Source: Nocardia panacis (GTDB lineage Bacteria; Actinomycetota; Actinomycetes; Mycobacteriales; Mycobacteriaceae). From it: a stretch of 64,000 nt of DNA. The stretch spans positions 186,001 to 250,000 of the forward strand of contig NZ_QZFU01000055.1 in assembly GCF_003598715.1 (NCBI RefSeq). Direction: 5' to 3'. This document shows positions 8,946-18,292 of this stretch, piece after piece (within the stretch, counting starts at the first letter, position 1; each line of letters begins with the position of its first letter). The position numbers and the translations under genes are program-made. Below the pieces are notes generated by a model, which was given only the letters and a program-made list of their open reading frames with translations, was not told the DNA's origin and did not search any database.

Positions 8946-9297
8946 GGCGGATTCGCGCTCCTGCGACGGGATCGCGACGAAAAGCCCTGCGGCAGGTCGC
9001 GATCGAGGAATGAGAGGTCGCGGATGCGAGGTGCGTGCGAGATCGCCGGGCCTGGTGCACGCGGGATCACCGAGAGAGCGCACTCACCTACTGCGGTGGC
9101 GCGCTGCGGAATACACCTCGCTCAGGAGGCAGGGGGCGGGGTGATGGGAAAGCACCGGTGCACAAGGCGATCCTAACGGTCTCCCCCTGGGCGAGCCGCG
9201 CGGGTTTCCGAAAACCAGAATGTGACACATCGCTCGGTCGGTTCGCGACAGACGTGTCTGCCGGGTCGACACGCGCCGTATCAGTAGCATTCGCGGC
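8946..9297. other. Divergent intergenic region
   Basis: These 352 bases separate the EamA gene (minus) from the META lipoprotein gene (plus). I see no convincing gene. A short palindrome CAGAC-gt-GTCTG lies at 9249-9260, about 40 bases before the lipoprotein start. Promoters for both genes must lie here, but no clear -35/-10 pair stands out. Confidence 0.4.
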
Positions 9298-10083
9298 ATG
9301 TCGGCTAAATTTCCACGGCTCGGCCCCTTGGTTCTGCTGGCGCTGTGCGCCCTCGCCGCGTGTTCGCGCGGCGATTCCGAGGCCGCGCAAGCCGAACCGA
9401 CGCCCATGGGTCGCACCTTCGTCTCCACCGAGATCCAGGGCGCGCCGATACCCGGCGGCGGCCCGCTGACGCTGACGTTCAAGGACGGCCGCATCTCGGC
9501 CGACGCGGGTTGCAATCCGCATTCGGGCGCGGTGGCCCTCGACGATCACAAGGTGCACGTCACCGGGATGGCCAGCACGCTCATGGCCTGTCCCGGTGAG
9601 CGGCAGGGCGCGGACGAATGGCTCAATGGCCTGTTGAATTCGCGCCCCACCTGGCGGTTGGACAAGGCGACGCTGATCCTGCAGGGCGACAACCTGACCG
9701 TCACGCTGCTGGACAAGAAGGTCGCACTGCCGGATAAGCCGATCCAGGGCACCACCTGGATCGTCACCGCGCTCATCACCCCCGACGCGCAGATCCGCTC
9801 GCAGGCCATCGACGAGGTCAAGCCCACCCTCACCATCACCCCCGACGGCGTGGTCTCCGGTCAGGCGGGCTGCAACCGGATGACCGGGCGGGCCGCCGTC
9901 GCGGGCGCCGAACTCACCTTTCAGGTCGGCGCGACGAAGATGCTGTGCTCACCGGAGGTGATGGAGGTGGAGCAGCAGGTGTTGCGAACGCTGGACGGCA
10001 AGGTGAACGCGAGCGTCGACGCCGATGTGCTCACCCTGCGCAAACCCGATGGCAGCGGACTCATCCTGCACGCCGAACAGTGA
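9298..10083 (+). CDS. Secreted lipoprotein with two META domains
   Basis: The 261-residue protein starts with a lipoprotein signal ending in lipobox LAAC (Cys22). Two META (HslJ-like) domains follow, about residues 38-125 and 140-258. Each has the family pattern of a glycine/Cys/Asn turn (AGCNPHSG, AGCNRMTG) followed by a second Cys 25-26 residues on (MAC, MLC). Cys72/Cys98 and Cys172/Cys197 may therefore form one disulfide per domain. It should be anchored on the outer face of the membrane. Function is unknown; META proteins are linked to stress or heat-shock phenotypes. It is convergent with tpiA. Confidence 0.85.
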   Translation: MSAKFPRLGPLVLLALCALAACSRGDSEAAQAEPTPMGRTFVSTEIQGAPIPGGGPLTLTFKDGRISADAGCNPHSGAVALDDHKVHVTGMASTLMACPGERQGADEWLNGLLNSRPTWRLDKATLILQGDNLTVTLLDKKVALPDKPIQGTTWIVTALITPDAQIRSQAIDEVKPTLTITPDGVVSGQAGCNRMTGRAAVAGAELTFQVGATKMLCSPEVMEVEQQVLRTLDGKVNASVDADVLTLRKPDGSGLILHAEQ

Positions 10084-10084
10084 A

Positions 10085-10124
10085 GCGCGGCCCGGCGCCT
10101 CCGAAGAGGGTTGCCGGGCCGCGC
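10085..10124. terminator. Bidirectional hairpin between META lipoprotein and tpiA
   Basis: A perfect 12-base inverted repeat (10085-10096 and 10113-10124, arms GCGCGGCCCGGC) lies in the 52-base gap between two convergent genes. There is no T-run on either side, so it is a GC-only terminator typical of actinobacteria. Confidence 0.65.
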
Positions 10125-10135
10125 CTGTGCCGTAC

Positions 10136-10921
10136 TCAGAGAATCGGTCCGCCCGCGGCGATGGCCGACAGGGTGGCGAATTCGTCACCCTTGAGCGAGG
10201 CGCCGCCGACCAGCGCGCCGTCGACATCGGTCTGCGCGATCAGCTCGCCGACATTCTTGGCATTCACCGAGCCGCCGTAGAGCACCCGCACGCCCGCCGC
10301 GACCTCGGCGCCGGCCAGCTCGACCAGTTCCGCGCGGATCGCACCGCACACCTGCTGGGCGTCGGCCGGGGTGGCGACCTTGCCGGTGCCGATGGCCCAC
10401 ACCGGTTCGTAGGCGATGACGACCTTGGCGATCTCCGCCGCCGAGAGCCCCTTCAGCGAACCGCGCAACTGCTCGAGGTTGTGCTCGACATGGGTTTTGG
10501 CCTCGCGCACGCCCAGACCCTCGCCGAGGCACACAATCGGTGTCATGCCGTACTTGAGCGCCTGCTTGGCCTTGGCGAGCACGGTGGCGTCGTCCTCGCC
10601 GTGGTACTGCCGACGTTCGGAATGTCCGACGACCACGAAGGTGCAGCCGAGCTTGGCCAGCATGGAGCCGCTGATCTCGCCGGTGTAGGCGCCCTCGTCA
10701 TGTGTCGAAACATCCTGCGCGCCATAGGTGATGCGCAGTTTGTCGGCATCGACGAGCGCCTGCACGCTGCGCAGATCCACGAAGGGCGGGATGACCGCGA
10801 CGTCGACCCGGTCGAAGTACTTATCGGGCAGCGCGATCGCGATCTTCTGCGTCAGGGCGATGGCCTCGAGGTAGTTGAGGTTCATCTTCCAGTTGCCCGC
10901 GATGAGCGGTTTACGTGCCAT
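10136..10921 (-). CDS. tpiA: Triosephosphate isomerase
   Basis: The 261-residue protein shows the full TIM-barrel set: IAGNWKMN at the N-terminus, VVVGHSERR with the catalytic His, AYEPVWAIGTGK with the catalytic Glu, and VLYGGSVN near the end. It interconverts dihydroxyacetone phosphate and glyceraldehyde 3-phosphate. The ATG directly abuts the pgk TAG stop, so tpiA is the third gene of a gap-pgk-tpiA operon read leftward. Confidence 0.98.
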   Translation of the reverse strand: MARKPLIAGNWKMNLNYLEAIALTQKIAIALPDKYFDRVDVAVIPPFVDLRSVQALVDADKLRITYGAQDVSTHDEGAYTGEISGSMLAKLGCTFVVVGHSERRQYHGEDDATVLAKAKQALKYGMTPIVCLGEGLGVREAKTHVEHNLEQLRGSLKGLSAAEIAKVVIAYEPVWAIGTGKVATPADAQQVCGAIRAELVELAGAEVAAGVRVLYGGSVNAKNVGELIAQTDVDGALVGGASLKGDEFATLSAIAAGGPIL

Positions 10922-12139
10922 CTAGTTGGCCTCTTCCAGAACACTGATGCCCGGAAGTTCTTTGCCCTCCAGGTATTCCAGCGATGCGCCGCCGCCGGTG
11001 GAGATATGACCGAAACCGTCCTCGGGCAGCCCGAGCGCGCGCACCGCCGCGGCCGAATCGCCGCCGCCGACGACGGTGAACGCGCCCTTGCCGGTCGCGG
11101 TCACGATGGCTTGGGCGACCCCGCGGGTGCCCTCGGCGAAGTTCTCGAACTCGAACACGCCCATGGGGCCGTTCCAGAAGATGGTCTTCGCCTCGGTGAG
11201 CAGGGCCGCGAACCGCTTGACCGACTCCGGACCGATGTCCAGACCCATCCAGCCTTCGGGAATCTCGTTGGCGGATACCACCTTCGACTCCGCGTCGGCC
11301 GCGAACCTGTCGGCCGCGACGATATCCAGCGGGAGGTGGATGACATCACCGAAGCGCTCGAGCAGATCCTTGCAGGTCTCGATCATTTCCGGCTGCAACA
11401 GCGAGGTGCCGACCGAAAGACCTTGCGCGGCGAGGAAGGTGAAGCACATACCGCCGCCGATGACGAGGGTGTCGACCTTCGGCGCGAGCGATTCGATCAC
11501 GGCCAGCTTGTCGGAGACCTTGGATCCGCCGAGCACCACCGCGTACGGGCGCGCCGGATCGGCTGTCAGGGTGCGCAGCACCTCGACCTCGGCCGCGACC
11601 AGCGTGCCCGCGTAGTGCGGCAGCAGTTTCGCCACGTCGTAGACCGAGGCCTGTTTGCGGTGCACCACGCCGAAGCCGTCGGAGACGAAAGCGCCGTCCT
11701 CGCCGACCAATTCGACCAGTGCGCGCGCCAGTTTGCCACGTTCGGCCTCGTCCTTGCTGGTCTCGCGCGGATCGAAACGAACATTCTCCAGCAGCAGCAC
11801 ATCGCCGTCGGTCAGGCCCTCGGACCTGGCCAGCGCGTCCTGACCCACCACATCGCCCGCGAGTTGGACATTGCGACCCAACTCCTCGGCCAGTCGCGCC
11901 GCGACCGGTGCGAGGGAGAACTTCGGATCGGGCGCGCCATCGGGGCGGCCCAGGTGCGCGGTGACGACGACCTTGGCCCCCGCCTCGACCAGTGCCCGCA
12001 GGGTGGGCACCGAGGCGATGATCCGGCCCGGATCGGTGATGACCCCGTTGTCGAGGGGGACATTCAGGTCGGAGCGCACCAGCACGCCCCGACCTTCGAC
12101 GCCCTCGTTCAGGAGGTCCTGCAGCATCTTGACCGTCAT
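10922..12139 (-). CDS. pgk: Phosphoglycerate kinase
   Basis: The 405-residue protein has VLVRSDLNVPLD at the N-terminus, TAHLGRPDG, the hinge region, and the nucleotide loop TVVGGGDSAAAV near residue 370. It transfers phosphate from 1,3-bisphosphoglycerate to ADP. It starts four bases after the gap stop, and its own stop touches the tpiA ATG, so translation is tightly packed across the three genes. Confidence 0.98.
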   Translation of the reverse strand: MTVKMLQDLLNEGVEGRGVLVRSDLNVPLDNGVITDPGRIIASVPTLRALVEAGAKVVVTAHLGRPDGAPDPKFSLAPVAARLAEELGRNVQLAGDVVGQDALARSEGLTDGDVLLLENVRFDPRETSKDEAERGKLARALVELVGEDGAFVSDGFGVVHRKQASVYDVAKLLPHYAGTLVAAEVEVLRTLTADPARPYAVVLGGSKVSDKLAVIESLAPKVDTLVIGGGMCFTFLAAQGLSVGTSLLQPEMIETCKDLLERFGDVIHLPLDIVAADRFAADAESKVVSANEIPEGWMGLDIGPESVKRFAALLTEAKTIFWNGPMGVFEFENFAEGTRGVAQAIVTATGKGAFTVVGGGDSAAAVRALGLPEDGFGHISTGGGASLEYLEGKELPGISVLEEAN

Positions 12140-12143
12140 GCGA

Positions 12144-13163
<1,020 letters not shown>

Positions 13164-13281
13164 GTTATCGCTCCTCAGCTTTCCAGCGGATCATTCCAGA
13201 TGCCGCCCCCCACCCTAGTGCCCGCCGGTGCGCTCGCCCACACGTGCCCGGCATCCTCGGGCCTCCGATGCCTGGTCAGAC

Positions 13282-13321
13282 GCCCAACGGCGGGTCGGGA
13301 AGGGGTGACCCACCGTTGGGC
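13282..13321 (-). terminator. Long hairpin between cholesterol oxidase and gap
   Basis: GCCCAACGG (13282-13290) pairs with CCGTTGGGC (13313-13321), and inside it GGGTC pairs with GACCC across one mismatch, leaving a ten-base loop. It lies 54 bases after the cholesterol oxidase stop and 119 bases before gap, both on the minus strand. There is no T-run. It is most likely the terminator of the oxidase gene, though a leader role for gap is possible. Confidence 0.5.
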
Positions 13322-13374
13322 AAATTGTCCGTTTCTGCTGGAAAATGGCCTATACCAAGGGTTTCCGGCCGCGA

Positions 13375-15006
13375 CTAATGCAGGTCGGTGGCGATGACCT
13401 TGGCCATATTCCGCTCGGCCAGCGCCGTGATGGTCACGAACGGGTTGACCCCCACGCTGCCGGGGATCAGCGACCCGTCCACGACGTACAGGCCCGGATA
13501 CCCGTTCAACCTGCCGTAGTTGTCGGTGGCCGAGCCGAGCAGACATCCGCCGAGCGGGTGGTAGCAGAAGTCGTCGCCCCAGGTCTTGTACACCCCGAAC
13601 AGATCGGTGCGGTACGAGGTCAGGGTTTTGCTGTTGATCTTGTCGAAGACCCGTTTCGCGGCGTCGATAGATGGTTGCGCCTGTCCGGCAGACCAATCCA
13701 GGCCGACCTTGCCGCTACCGCTGTCAAAAGTGAAGTTCGCTCGATTCGGATTCTTGGTGATCGCCAGGTACAGGCTGATCCACAGTTCGGTGCCCGCCGG
13801 GAACGGCGCGATCTCGGCGAAGACCGGACCCGCCGGATCATCCCAGTTATCGATGCCCATCGCCGGAATCGCGGACTGATTGCCACCGGTGAGTTTCGAA
13901 TTCGCCCGTCCCACCATCACATTGCCGTTGTTGCCCCAGCCTGCGCCGACGGTATCGCTCAGATTGGGCAGCTTCCCGGTCGCCTTCATCGCGACCAGCA
14001 ATTTGCTGGTGCCGACGCTGCCCGCCGCGAAGAACACCCGGTCGGCCGTCACGGATTTGGTCGCCACCGTCGCACCCGAAGTATTGATCTGGGTCATCGT
14101 GACGGTGTACCCGCTGCCCGGACCCGCCGTCACGCCGGTGACGGTGTGCAGCGCGGAGATGGTGAGTTTCCCGGTGCGGGCCGCCTCGGCGAGATAGGTC
14201 TTGTCCAGGCTCTTCTTGCCGTAGTTGTTGCCGTAGATGACCTCGCTCGCCAGGGCCGATTTGGTCGCGGAGCCCGCCGCCTCCCGCTGCATATACCCGA
14301 AGTCGTAGACATTGGGCACGAAGGTGGTCGCGTATCCGGCCGCCTGCGCGTCGTCGCGCCCGACCCTGGCGAACTGGTACCACTCGGTGCTGTCGAACCA
14401 GGCGCTGTCCATATTGTTGACGCCGAGTCCCGCGCTCGCGCGCGGAAAGTACGTGCCGTACATCTCGCCCGCGTCCACCGAGGGCAGAATCTGTTCGAAG
14501 TACGGACGTTTGGGAATCACGGCCATACCGCCGTTGACCAGCGAACCGCCACCGACACCACGTCCCTGATAGACGCGCATGGCGCCGAAATCCTCCGAAT
14601 CCAACACTCCCGCATAGGAATCGATGTCCTTGTTGACATCGGAGCCGATGAACCAGCCGACGGGTTGATCGGTGCGATTGCGGAACCAGGATGATCGACC
14701 GTCCGGTTTGAGCATGCTGCAGAAGATCTTTCCGTCCGCACCGGGTGTGGTCCAGTTCTGCCCCATCTCGACGATATGGGTGTCGATACCCGCCTGCGTG
14801 AGCCGCAGTGCCGCGACCGCGCCGCCGTAGCCGCTGCCGATGATCAGGGCGGGAACATGCGCCCCCGGCGAGATATCGGCGTGTGCGGCGACCATCCGGC
14901 GCGCGGAGAGCGCCAATGCGGCAATAGTGACACCTGTTCCTGCTAGAAAACCCCGTCGATTGATTGCGGTGAATCCGCTGGCCCTGCGGGCATTTTCACT
15001 GATCAT
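13375..15006 (-). CDS. choE: Secreted cholesterol oxidase, GMC family
   Basis: The 543-residue protein opens with a twin-arginine signal (NRRGF at residues 16-20, then a hydrophobic run and AHA), so it should be exported folded with its FAD. The dinucleotide motif IIGSGYGGAVAALRL follows, then YQGRGVGGGSLVNGGMAV. All three active-site motifs of the class I cholesterol oxidases from Streptomyces and Rhodococcus equi are present: VFAEIAP (Glu), CYHPLGGC (His) and GVNPFVT (Asn). It oxidises cholesterol and isomerises it to cholest-4-en-3-one. The start has GAGGA six bases upstream. It appears monocistronic, with a hairpin on its downstream side. Confidence 0.93.
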   Translation of the reverse strand: MISENARRASGFTAINRRGFLAGTGVTIAALALSARRMVAAHADISPGAHVPALIIGSGYGGAVAALRLTQAGIDTHIVEMGQNWTTPGADGKIFCSMLKPDGRSSWFRNRTDQPVGWFIGSDVNKDIDSYAGVLDSEDFGAMRVYQGRGVGGGSLVNGGMAVIPKRPYFEQILPSVDAGEMYGTYFPRASAGLGVNNMDSAWFDSTEWYQFARVGRDDAQAAGYATTFVPNVYDFGYMQREAAGSATKSALASEVIYGNNYGKKSLDKTYLAEAARTGKLTISALHTVTGVTAGPGSGYTVTMTQINTSGATVATKSVTADRVFFAAGSVGTSKLLVAMKATGKLPNLSDTVGAGWGNNGNVMVGRANSKLTGGNQSAIPAMGIDNWDDPAGPVFAEIAPFPAGTELWISLYLAITKNPNRANFTFDSGSGKVGLDWSAGQAQPSIDAAKRVFDKINSKTLTSYRTDLFGVYKTWGDDFCYHPLGGCLLGSATDNYGRLNGYPGLYVVDGSLIPGSVGVNPFVTITALAERNMAKVIATDLH

Positions 15007-15094
15007 CTCGAGTCCTCGTCGACTAGTGAATGAGAACTCGTTATACCTGCCAATGACAGGCTGACTATGCCGTACTAACCGGTAACGTCCGGAT

Positions 15095-15134
15095 AAAAAA
15101 GATGCCCGCGCCGACCTGCGTCGTCGCGGGCATC
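15095..15134 (-). terminator. Intrinsic terminator after whiA
   Basis: A perfect 10-base inverted repeat (15101-15110 and 15125-15134, GATGCCCGCG / CGCGGGCATC) with a 14-base loop is followed on the minus strand by six T residues (15100-15095). It lies 19 bases past the whiA stop and closes the uvrC-rapZ-yvcK-whiA run. This is the most canonical terminator in the window. Confidence 0.92.
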
Positions 15135-15152
15135 CGATGACCGGGTAGCGCC

Positions 15153-16136
15153 TCAGGCGTCGTCGAGAAGTTCCGCCGTGACGGCCGATTCGGTATCGGG
15201 CACACCGAGATCCTTGGCTCGCCGGTCCGCCATCGAAAGCAGCCGCCGAATACGGCCCGCCACAGCGTCTTTCGTCATCGGAGGATCGGCCAACTGACCC
15301 AGCTCCTCCAGCGAGGCCTGCCGGTGCTGCACCCGCAACCTGCCCGCAGCCGCCAAATGATCGGGCACCTCGTCGCCGAGAATCTCCAGCGCGCGCTCCA
15401 CCCTGGCCGCGGCCGCCACCGCTGCGCGGGCACTGCGCCGCAGATTCGCGTCGTCGAAATTGGCCAGGCGATTCGCCGTCGCCCGCACCTCACGGCGCAT
15501 CCGGCGATCCTCCCAGGTCAAACGGGTGCCGTGCGCACCCATCCTGGTCAGCAGCGCGCCGATGGCCTCACCGTCGCGCACCACCACCCGATCCGTGCCG
15601 CGCACCTCCCGCGCCTTGGCGGTGATACCCAGCCGCCGCGCCGCACCGACCAGCGCCAGCGCCGCCTCCGGACCGGGACAGCTCACCTCGAGCGCCGAGG
15701 AACGACCCGGCTCGGTAAGCGAACCGTGCGCCAAAAACGCACCGCGCCAAGCGGCTTCGGCGTCGGCAATACTGCCGCCCACCACCTGCGCGGGCAGTCC
15801 GCGCACCGGACGGCCGCGCACATCGAGCAGACCCGTCTGCCGCGCCAACGCCTCGCCCTCCTTGGACACGCGCACCACATAGCGGGAGGTCTTGCGCAGA
15901 CCACCCGCACCGAGCACGTGCACATCCGAGCCGTATCCGTATAGCTCGAAGATCTCCCTCCGCAGCCGCCGAGCGATGGAACCCATATCCACCTCGGCCT
16001 CGACGATCACCCGGCCGCCGACGATGTGCAGGCCGCCCGCGAACCGCAGCAGCGCGGACAGTTCCGCCTTGCGAGAACTCACCTGAGAGACGGTGAGCCT
16101 GCTCAGCTCGTCTTTCACATCGGCTGTCATTGCCAC
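15153..16136 (-). CDS. whiA: Sporulation/division regulator WhiA
   Basis: The 327-residue protein matches the WhiA family, with an N-terminal degenerate LAGLIDADG homing-endonuclease fold (ELSALLRFAGGLHIVGG, FELYGYGSDVHVL) and a C-terminal helix-turn-helix (LADPPMTKDAVAGRIRRLL). It is a DNA-binding protein tied to sporulation genes in Streptomyces and to cell division more broadly. The GTG at 16136 gives the MAM start seen in mycobacterial homologues; the ATG at 16130 forms an ATGA overlap with the yvcK stop and is equally likely. It is the last gene of the run. Confidence 0.96.
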   Translation of the reverse strand: MAMTADVKDELSRLTVSQVSSRKAELSALLRFAGGLHIVGGRVIVEAEVDMGSIARRLRREIFELYGYGSDVHVLGAGGLRKTSRYVVRVSKEGEALARQTGLLDVRGRPVRGLPAQVVGGSIADAEAAWRGAFLAHGSLTEPGRSSALEVSCPGPEAALALVGAARRLGITAKAREVRGTDRVVVRDGEAIGALLTRMGAHGTRLTWEDRRMRREVRATANRLANFDDANLRRSARAAVAAAARVERALEILGDEVPDHLAAAGRLRVQHRQASLEELGQLADPPMTKDAVAGRIRRLLSMADRRAKDLGVPDTESAVTAELLDDA

Positions 16137-17173
16137 GAGACGCGCTCCTTTCCACCCAACCCGGAACGCACATCCTGACCCATGTGCCGTCCCTCGACTC
16201 GAAGCCCTGCCATGTGTGGCCGAGGTTGCCGGATCAGCTGATCCAGTGCGGCGGCAAGCTTTCCGGGATGATGCCGGGCCGTACCCGCTTCGGCGACATC
16301 GGAGAAGGTTACTCGCGCCCGCAACTGCTCGGCAGCCCTGGCCACATGTTCTCTTTCCCGCCCCTCGGGCACCGAGCCGGAATCGACCAGCACCTCGTCG
16401 ACCACGAATTCCGGTGCGTGCTGGGACAATACATGCAGATGCCGCTCGGCGGAGAATCCGGCCGTCTCACCCGGCTCGGCGACCAGGTTGAGCACCAGCA
16501 CCTTCCTGGCCCTGGTGTACACCAGCGCGTCGCGCAACTCCGGCACCAGCACATGCGGAATCACACTGGTGAACCACGAACCCGGTCCCAGCACAACGAC
16601 ATCCGCGTGCTCGATGGCCGAGGTCGCCTCCCGACTCGCGGGCGGATCCGACGGAATCAACCGCACCCGACGCACCTTGCCCGGCGTCGTCGCGATGGCC
16701 ACCTGACCGCGAATACAGCGACTCACCCTGGGATCGGCCTCCAGCCCGGACACGTCGGCCTCGATATCCAGCGGAATCGGCGACATGGGCAGCACCCGAC
16801 CGGTGATCTTCAGCAATTTGGCCACCTCGTCGAGCGCGGCCACCGGATCGCCGAGCACCTCGGTGAGGCCCGCCAGGATCAGATTCCCGACCGAATGCCC
16901 GGCCAGCGCGCCCGTCCCGCCGAAACGGTGCTGCACCGTGGTGGTCCACACGCTCTCCGATTCGGCCGCCAAGGCGGCCAGCGCCATCCGCAGATCACCC
17001 GGCGGCAGCACCCCGAGTTCGCCGCGCAGCCGCCCGGAGGATCCGCCGTCGTCGGCGACCGTGACCACCGCGACGATCTTCCTGGTCAACCGGCGCACCG
17101 CCGACAATGTCGCGTACAGCCCGTGCCCACCGCCCAGCGCGACAATGGCGGGATTGGCCTCCCACCCGGTCAT
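16127..17173 (-). CDS. yvcK: YvcK-family gluconeogenesis factor / UDP-sugar-binding protein
   Basis: The 348-residue protein begins with the family nucleotide motif IVALGGGHGLYATLSAVRRL, followed by AVVTVADDGGSSGRLR and, around residue 195, VVLGPGSWFTSVIPHVLVP. YvcK proteins (CofD-like fold) bind UDP-sugars and affect cell shape and growth on gluconeogenic carbon; they are not proven enzymes. ATG and stop overlap rapZ and whiA by four or more bases on each side, the conserved rapZ-yvcK-whiA coupling. Confidence 0.95.
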   Translation of the reverse strand: MTGWEANPAIVALGGGHGLYATLSAVRRLTRKIVAVVTVADDGGSSGRLRGELGVLPPGDLRMALAALAAESESVWTTTVQHRFGGTGALAGHSVGNLILAGLTEVLGDPVAALDEVAKLLKITGRVLPMSPIPLDIEADVSGLEADPRVSRCIRGQVAIATTPGKVRRVRLIPSDPPASREATSAIEHADVVVLGPGSWFTSVIPHVLVPELRDALVYTRARKVLVLNLVAEPGETAGFSAERHLHVLSQHAPEFVVDEVLVDSGSVPEGREREHVARAAEQLRARVTFSDVAEAGTARHHPGKLAAALDQLIRQPRPHMAGLRVEGRHMGQDVRSGLGGKERVSWQ

Positions 17174-18111
17174 TCGCGCCCCAGATCCCGGTGGACCACC
17201 CGAACCACGTCCACCACGCCCTCACCGATATCCGCACCGGTCACCTCGCCCAGCGCCTCGGCGATCGCGACGCTGCGATGTCTGCCTCCGGTGCAGCCGA
17301 CTGCCACCGTCATGTATCGCTTCCCCTCTTGGCGGTACCCGCTCGTCGTCAGGTCGATCAAGTGGTGCGCGGTACGCAGATAGTCGTCCGCGCCGGGGCG
17401 CGACAACACGTACTCGCTCACCACGCCCTCCCGACCCGTATGTTCCCTGAGTTCCGGAATCCAATGTGGATTCGGTAGAAAACGCACATCCAACACCATG
17501 TCGGCGTCCAACGGAACTCCGTGCTTGAAACCGAACGATTGGATTGTCAGTTGCAGCGCGGCGGGTGCGCCGCCGCCGTAGGCCTCCTCCAGCTTGCGAT
17601 GCAGCTGGTGGATGGACAATTCCGTGGTGTCGATGACCAGGTCGGCGGCCGCGCGCACCGCCGCGAGCCGAACCCGCTCGGCCGCGATACCCGCCACCAG
17701 GGTGCCGTCGGCGCTCTCGCTCTGCAGCGGATGACGGCGGCGCGCGAAACCGTACCGTTTCACCAGGACGTCATCGGACGCCTCCAGGAACAGCACCCGC
17801 GTGGCCACACCCTGGGCCCGCAATTGCTCGGTGACCGCCGACAGATCACCGGTGAAGAAACGACTGCGCACATCCATCACCAGCGCCAACCGCCGAATCG
17901 GCGGCTCGGTGGCGGCGCCGAGTTCGATGAGGCGACCGATCAGCTCCGGCGGCAGATTATCGGTGACATACCAGCCCAGATCCTCCAGGACCTTGGCCGC
18001 GGTGCCGCGGCCCGCTCCGGAGAGGCCGGTGACAATGACGACTTCGACCTGCGGGTTCAGTCGACCTCCCGATTTGCTGGGGCGCGGCCCGCCGCGCGGC
18101 CTGTCGCTCAC
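17170..18111 (-). CDS. rapZ: RNase adapter / nucleotide-binding protein RapZ
   Basis: The protein has a P-loop-like motif IVTGLSGAGRGTAAKVLEDL and, after it, GWYVTDNLPPELI. The C-terminal half carries ESFGFK-type (IQSFGFKHG), DVRFLPNPHW and the ending YMTVAVGCTGGRHRSVAIAEAL. In E. coli RapZ adapts RNase E to a small RNA; in Gram-positives the role of this family is less clear. The frame is open to 18186, but the GTG at 18111 (GGGA five bases upstream) gives 313 residues, closer to the usual size. It overlaps yvcK by four bases. Confidence 0.93.
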   Translation of the reverse strand: MSDRPRGGPRPSKSGGRLNPQVEVVIVTGLSGAGRGTAAKVLEDLGWYVTDNLPPELIGRLIELGAATEPPIRRLALVMDVRSRFFTGDLSAVTEQLRAQGVATRVLFLEASDDVLVKRYGFARRRHPLQSESADGTLVAGIAAERVRLAAVRAAADLVIDTTELSIHQLHRKLEEAYGGGAPAALQLTIQSFGFKHGVPLDADMVLDVRFLPNPHWIPELREHTGREGVVSEYVLSRPGADDYLRTAHHLIDLTTSGYRQEGKRYMTVAVGCTGGRHRSVAIAEALGEVTGADIGEGVVDVVRVVHRDLGRE

Positions 18112-18292
18112 GGACGTCCCGCACTGTTGCTCGATTCGACGCGTGTCATCTTCCACCGGATTCGTGCCTTGATGCCTCTCGATCATCCCGCACCGGTTCC
18201 GGTATCGGGCGCAGACACAACGTACGCGACCGCGACCGCGAATCCGACAACCACGCCCGCGAATCCGGCGACAGCGCCGCGCGGCCCGGCGC

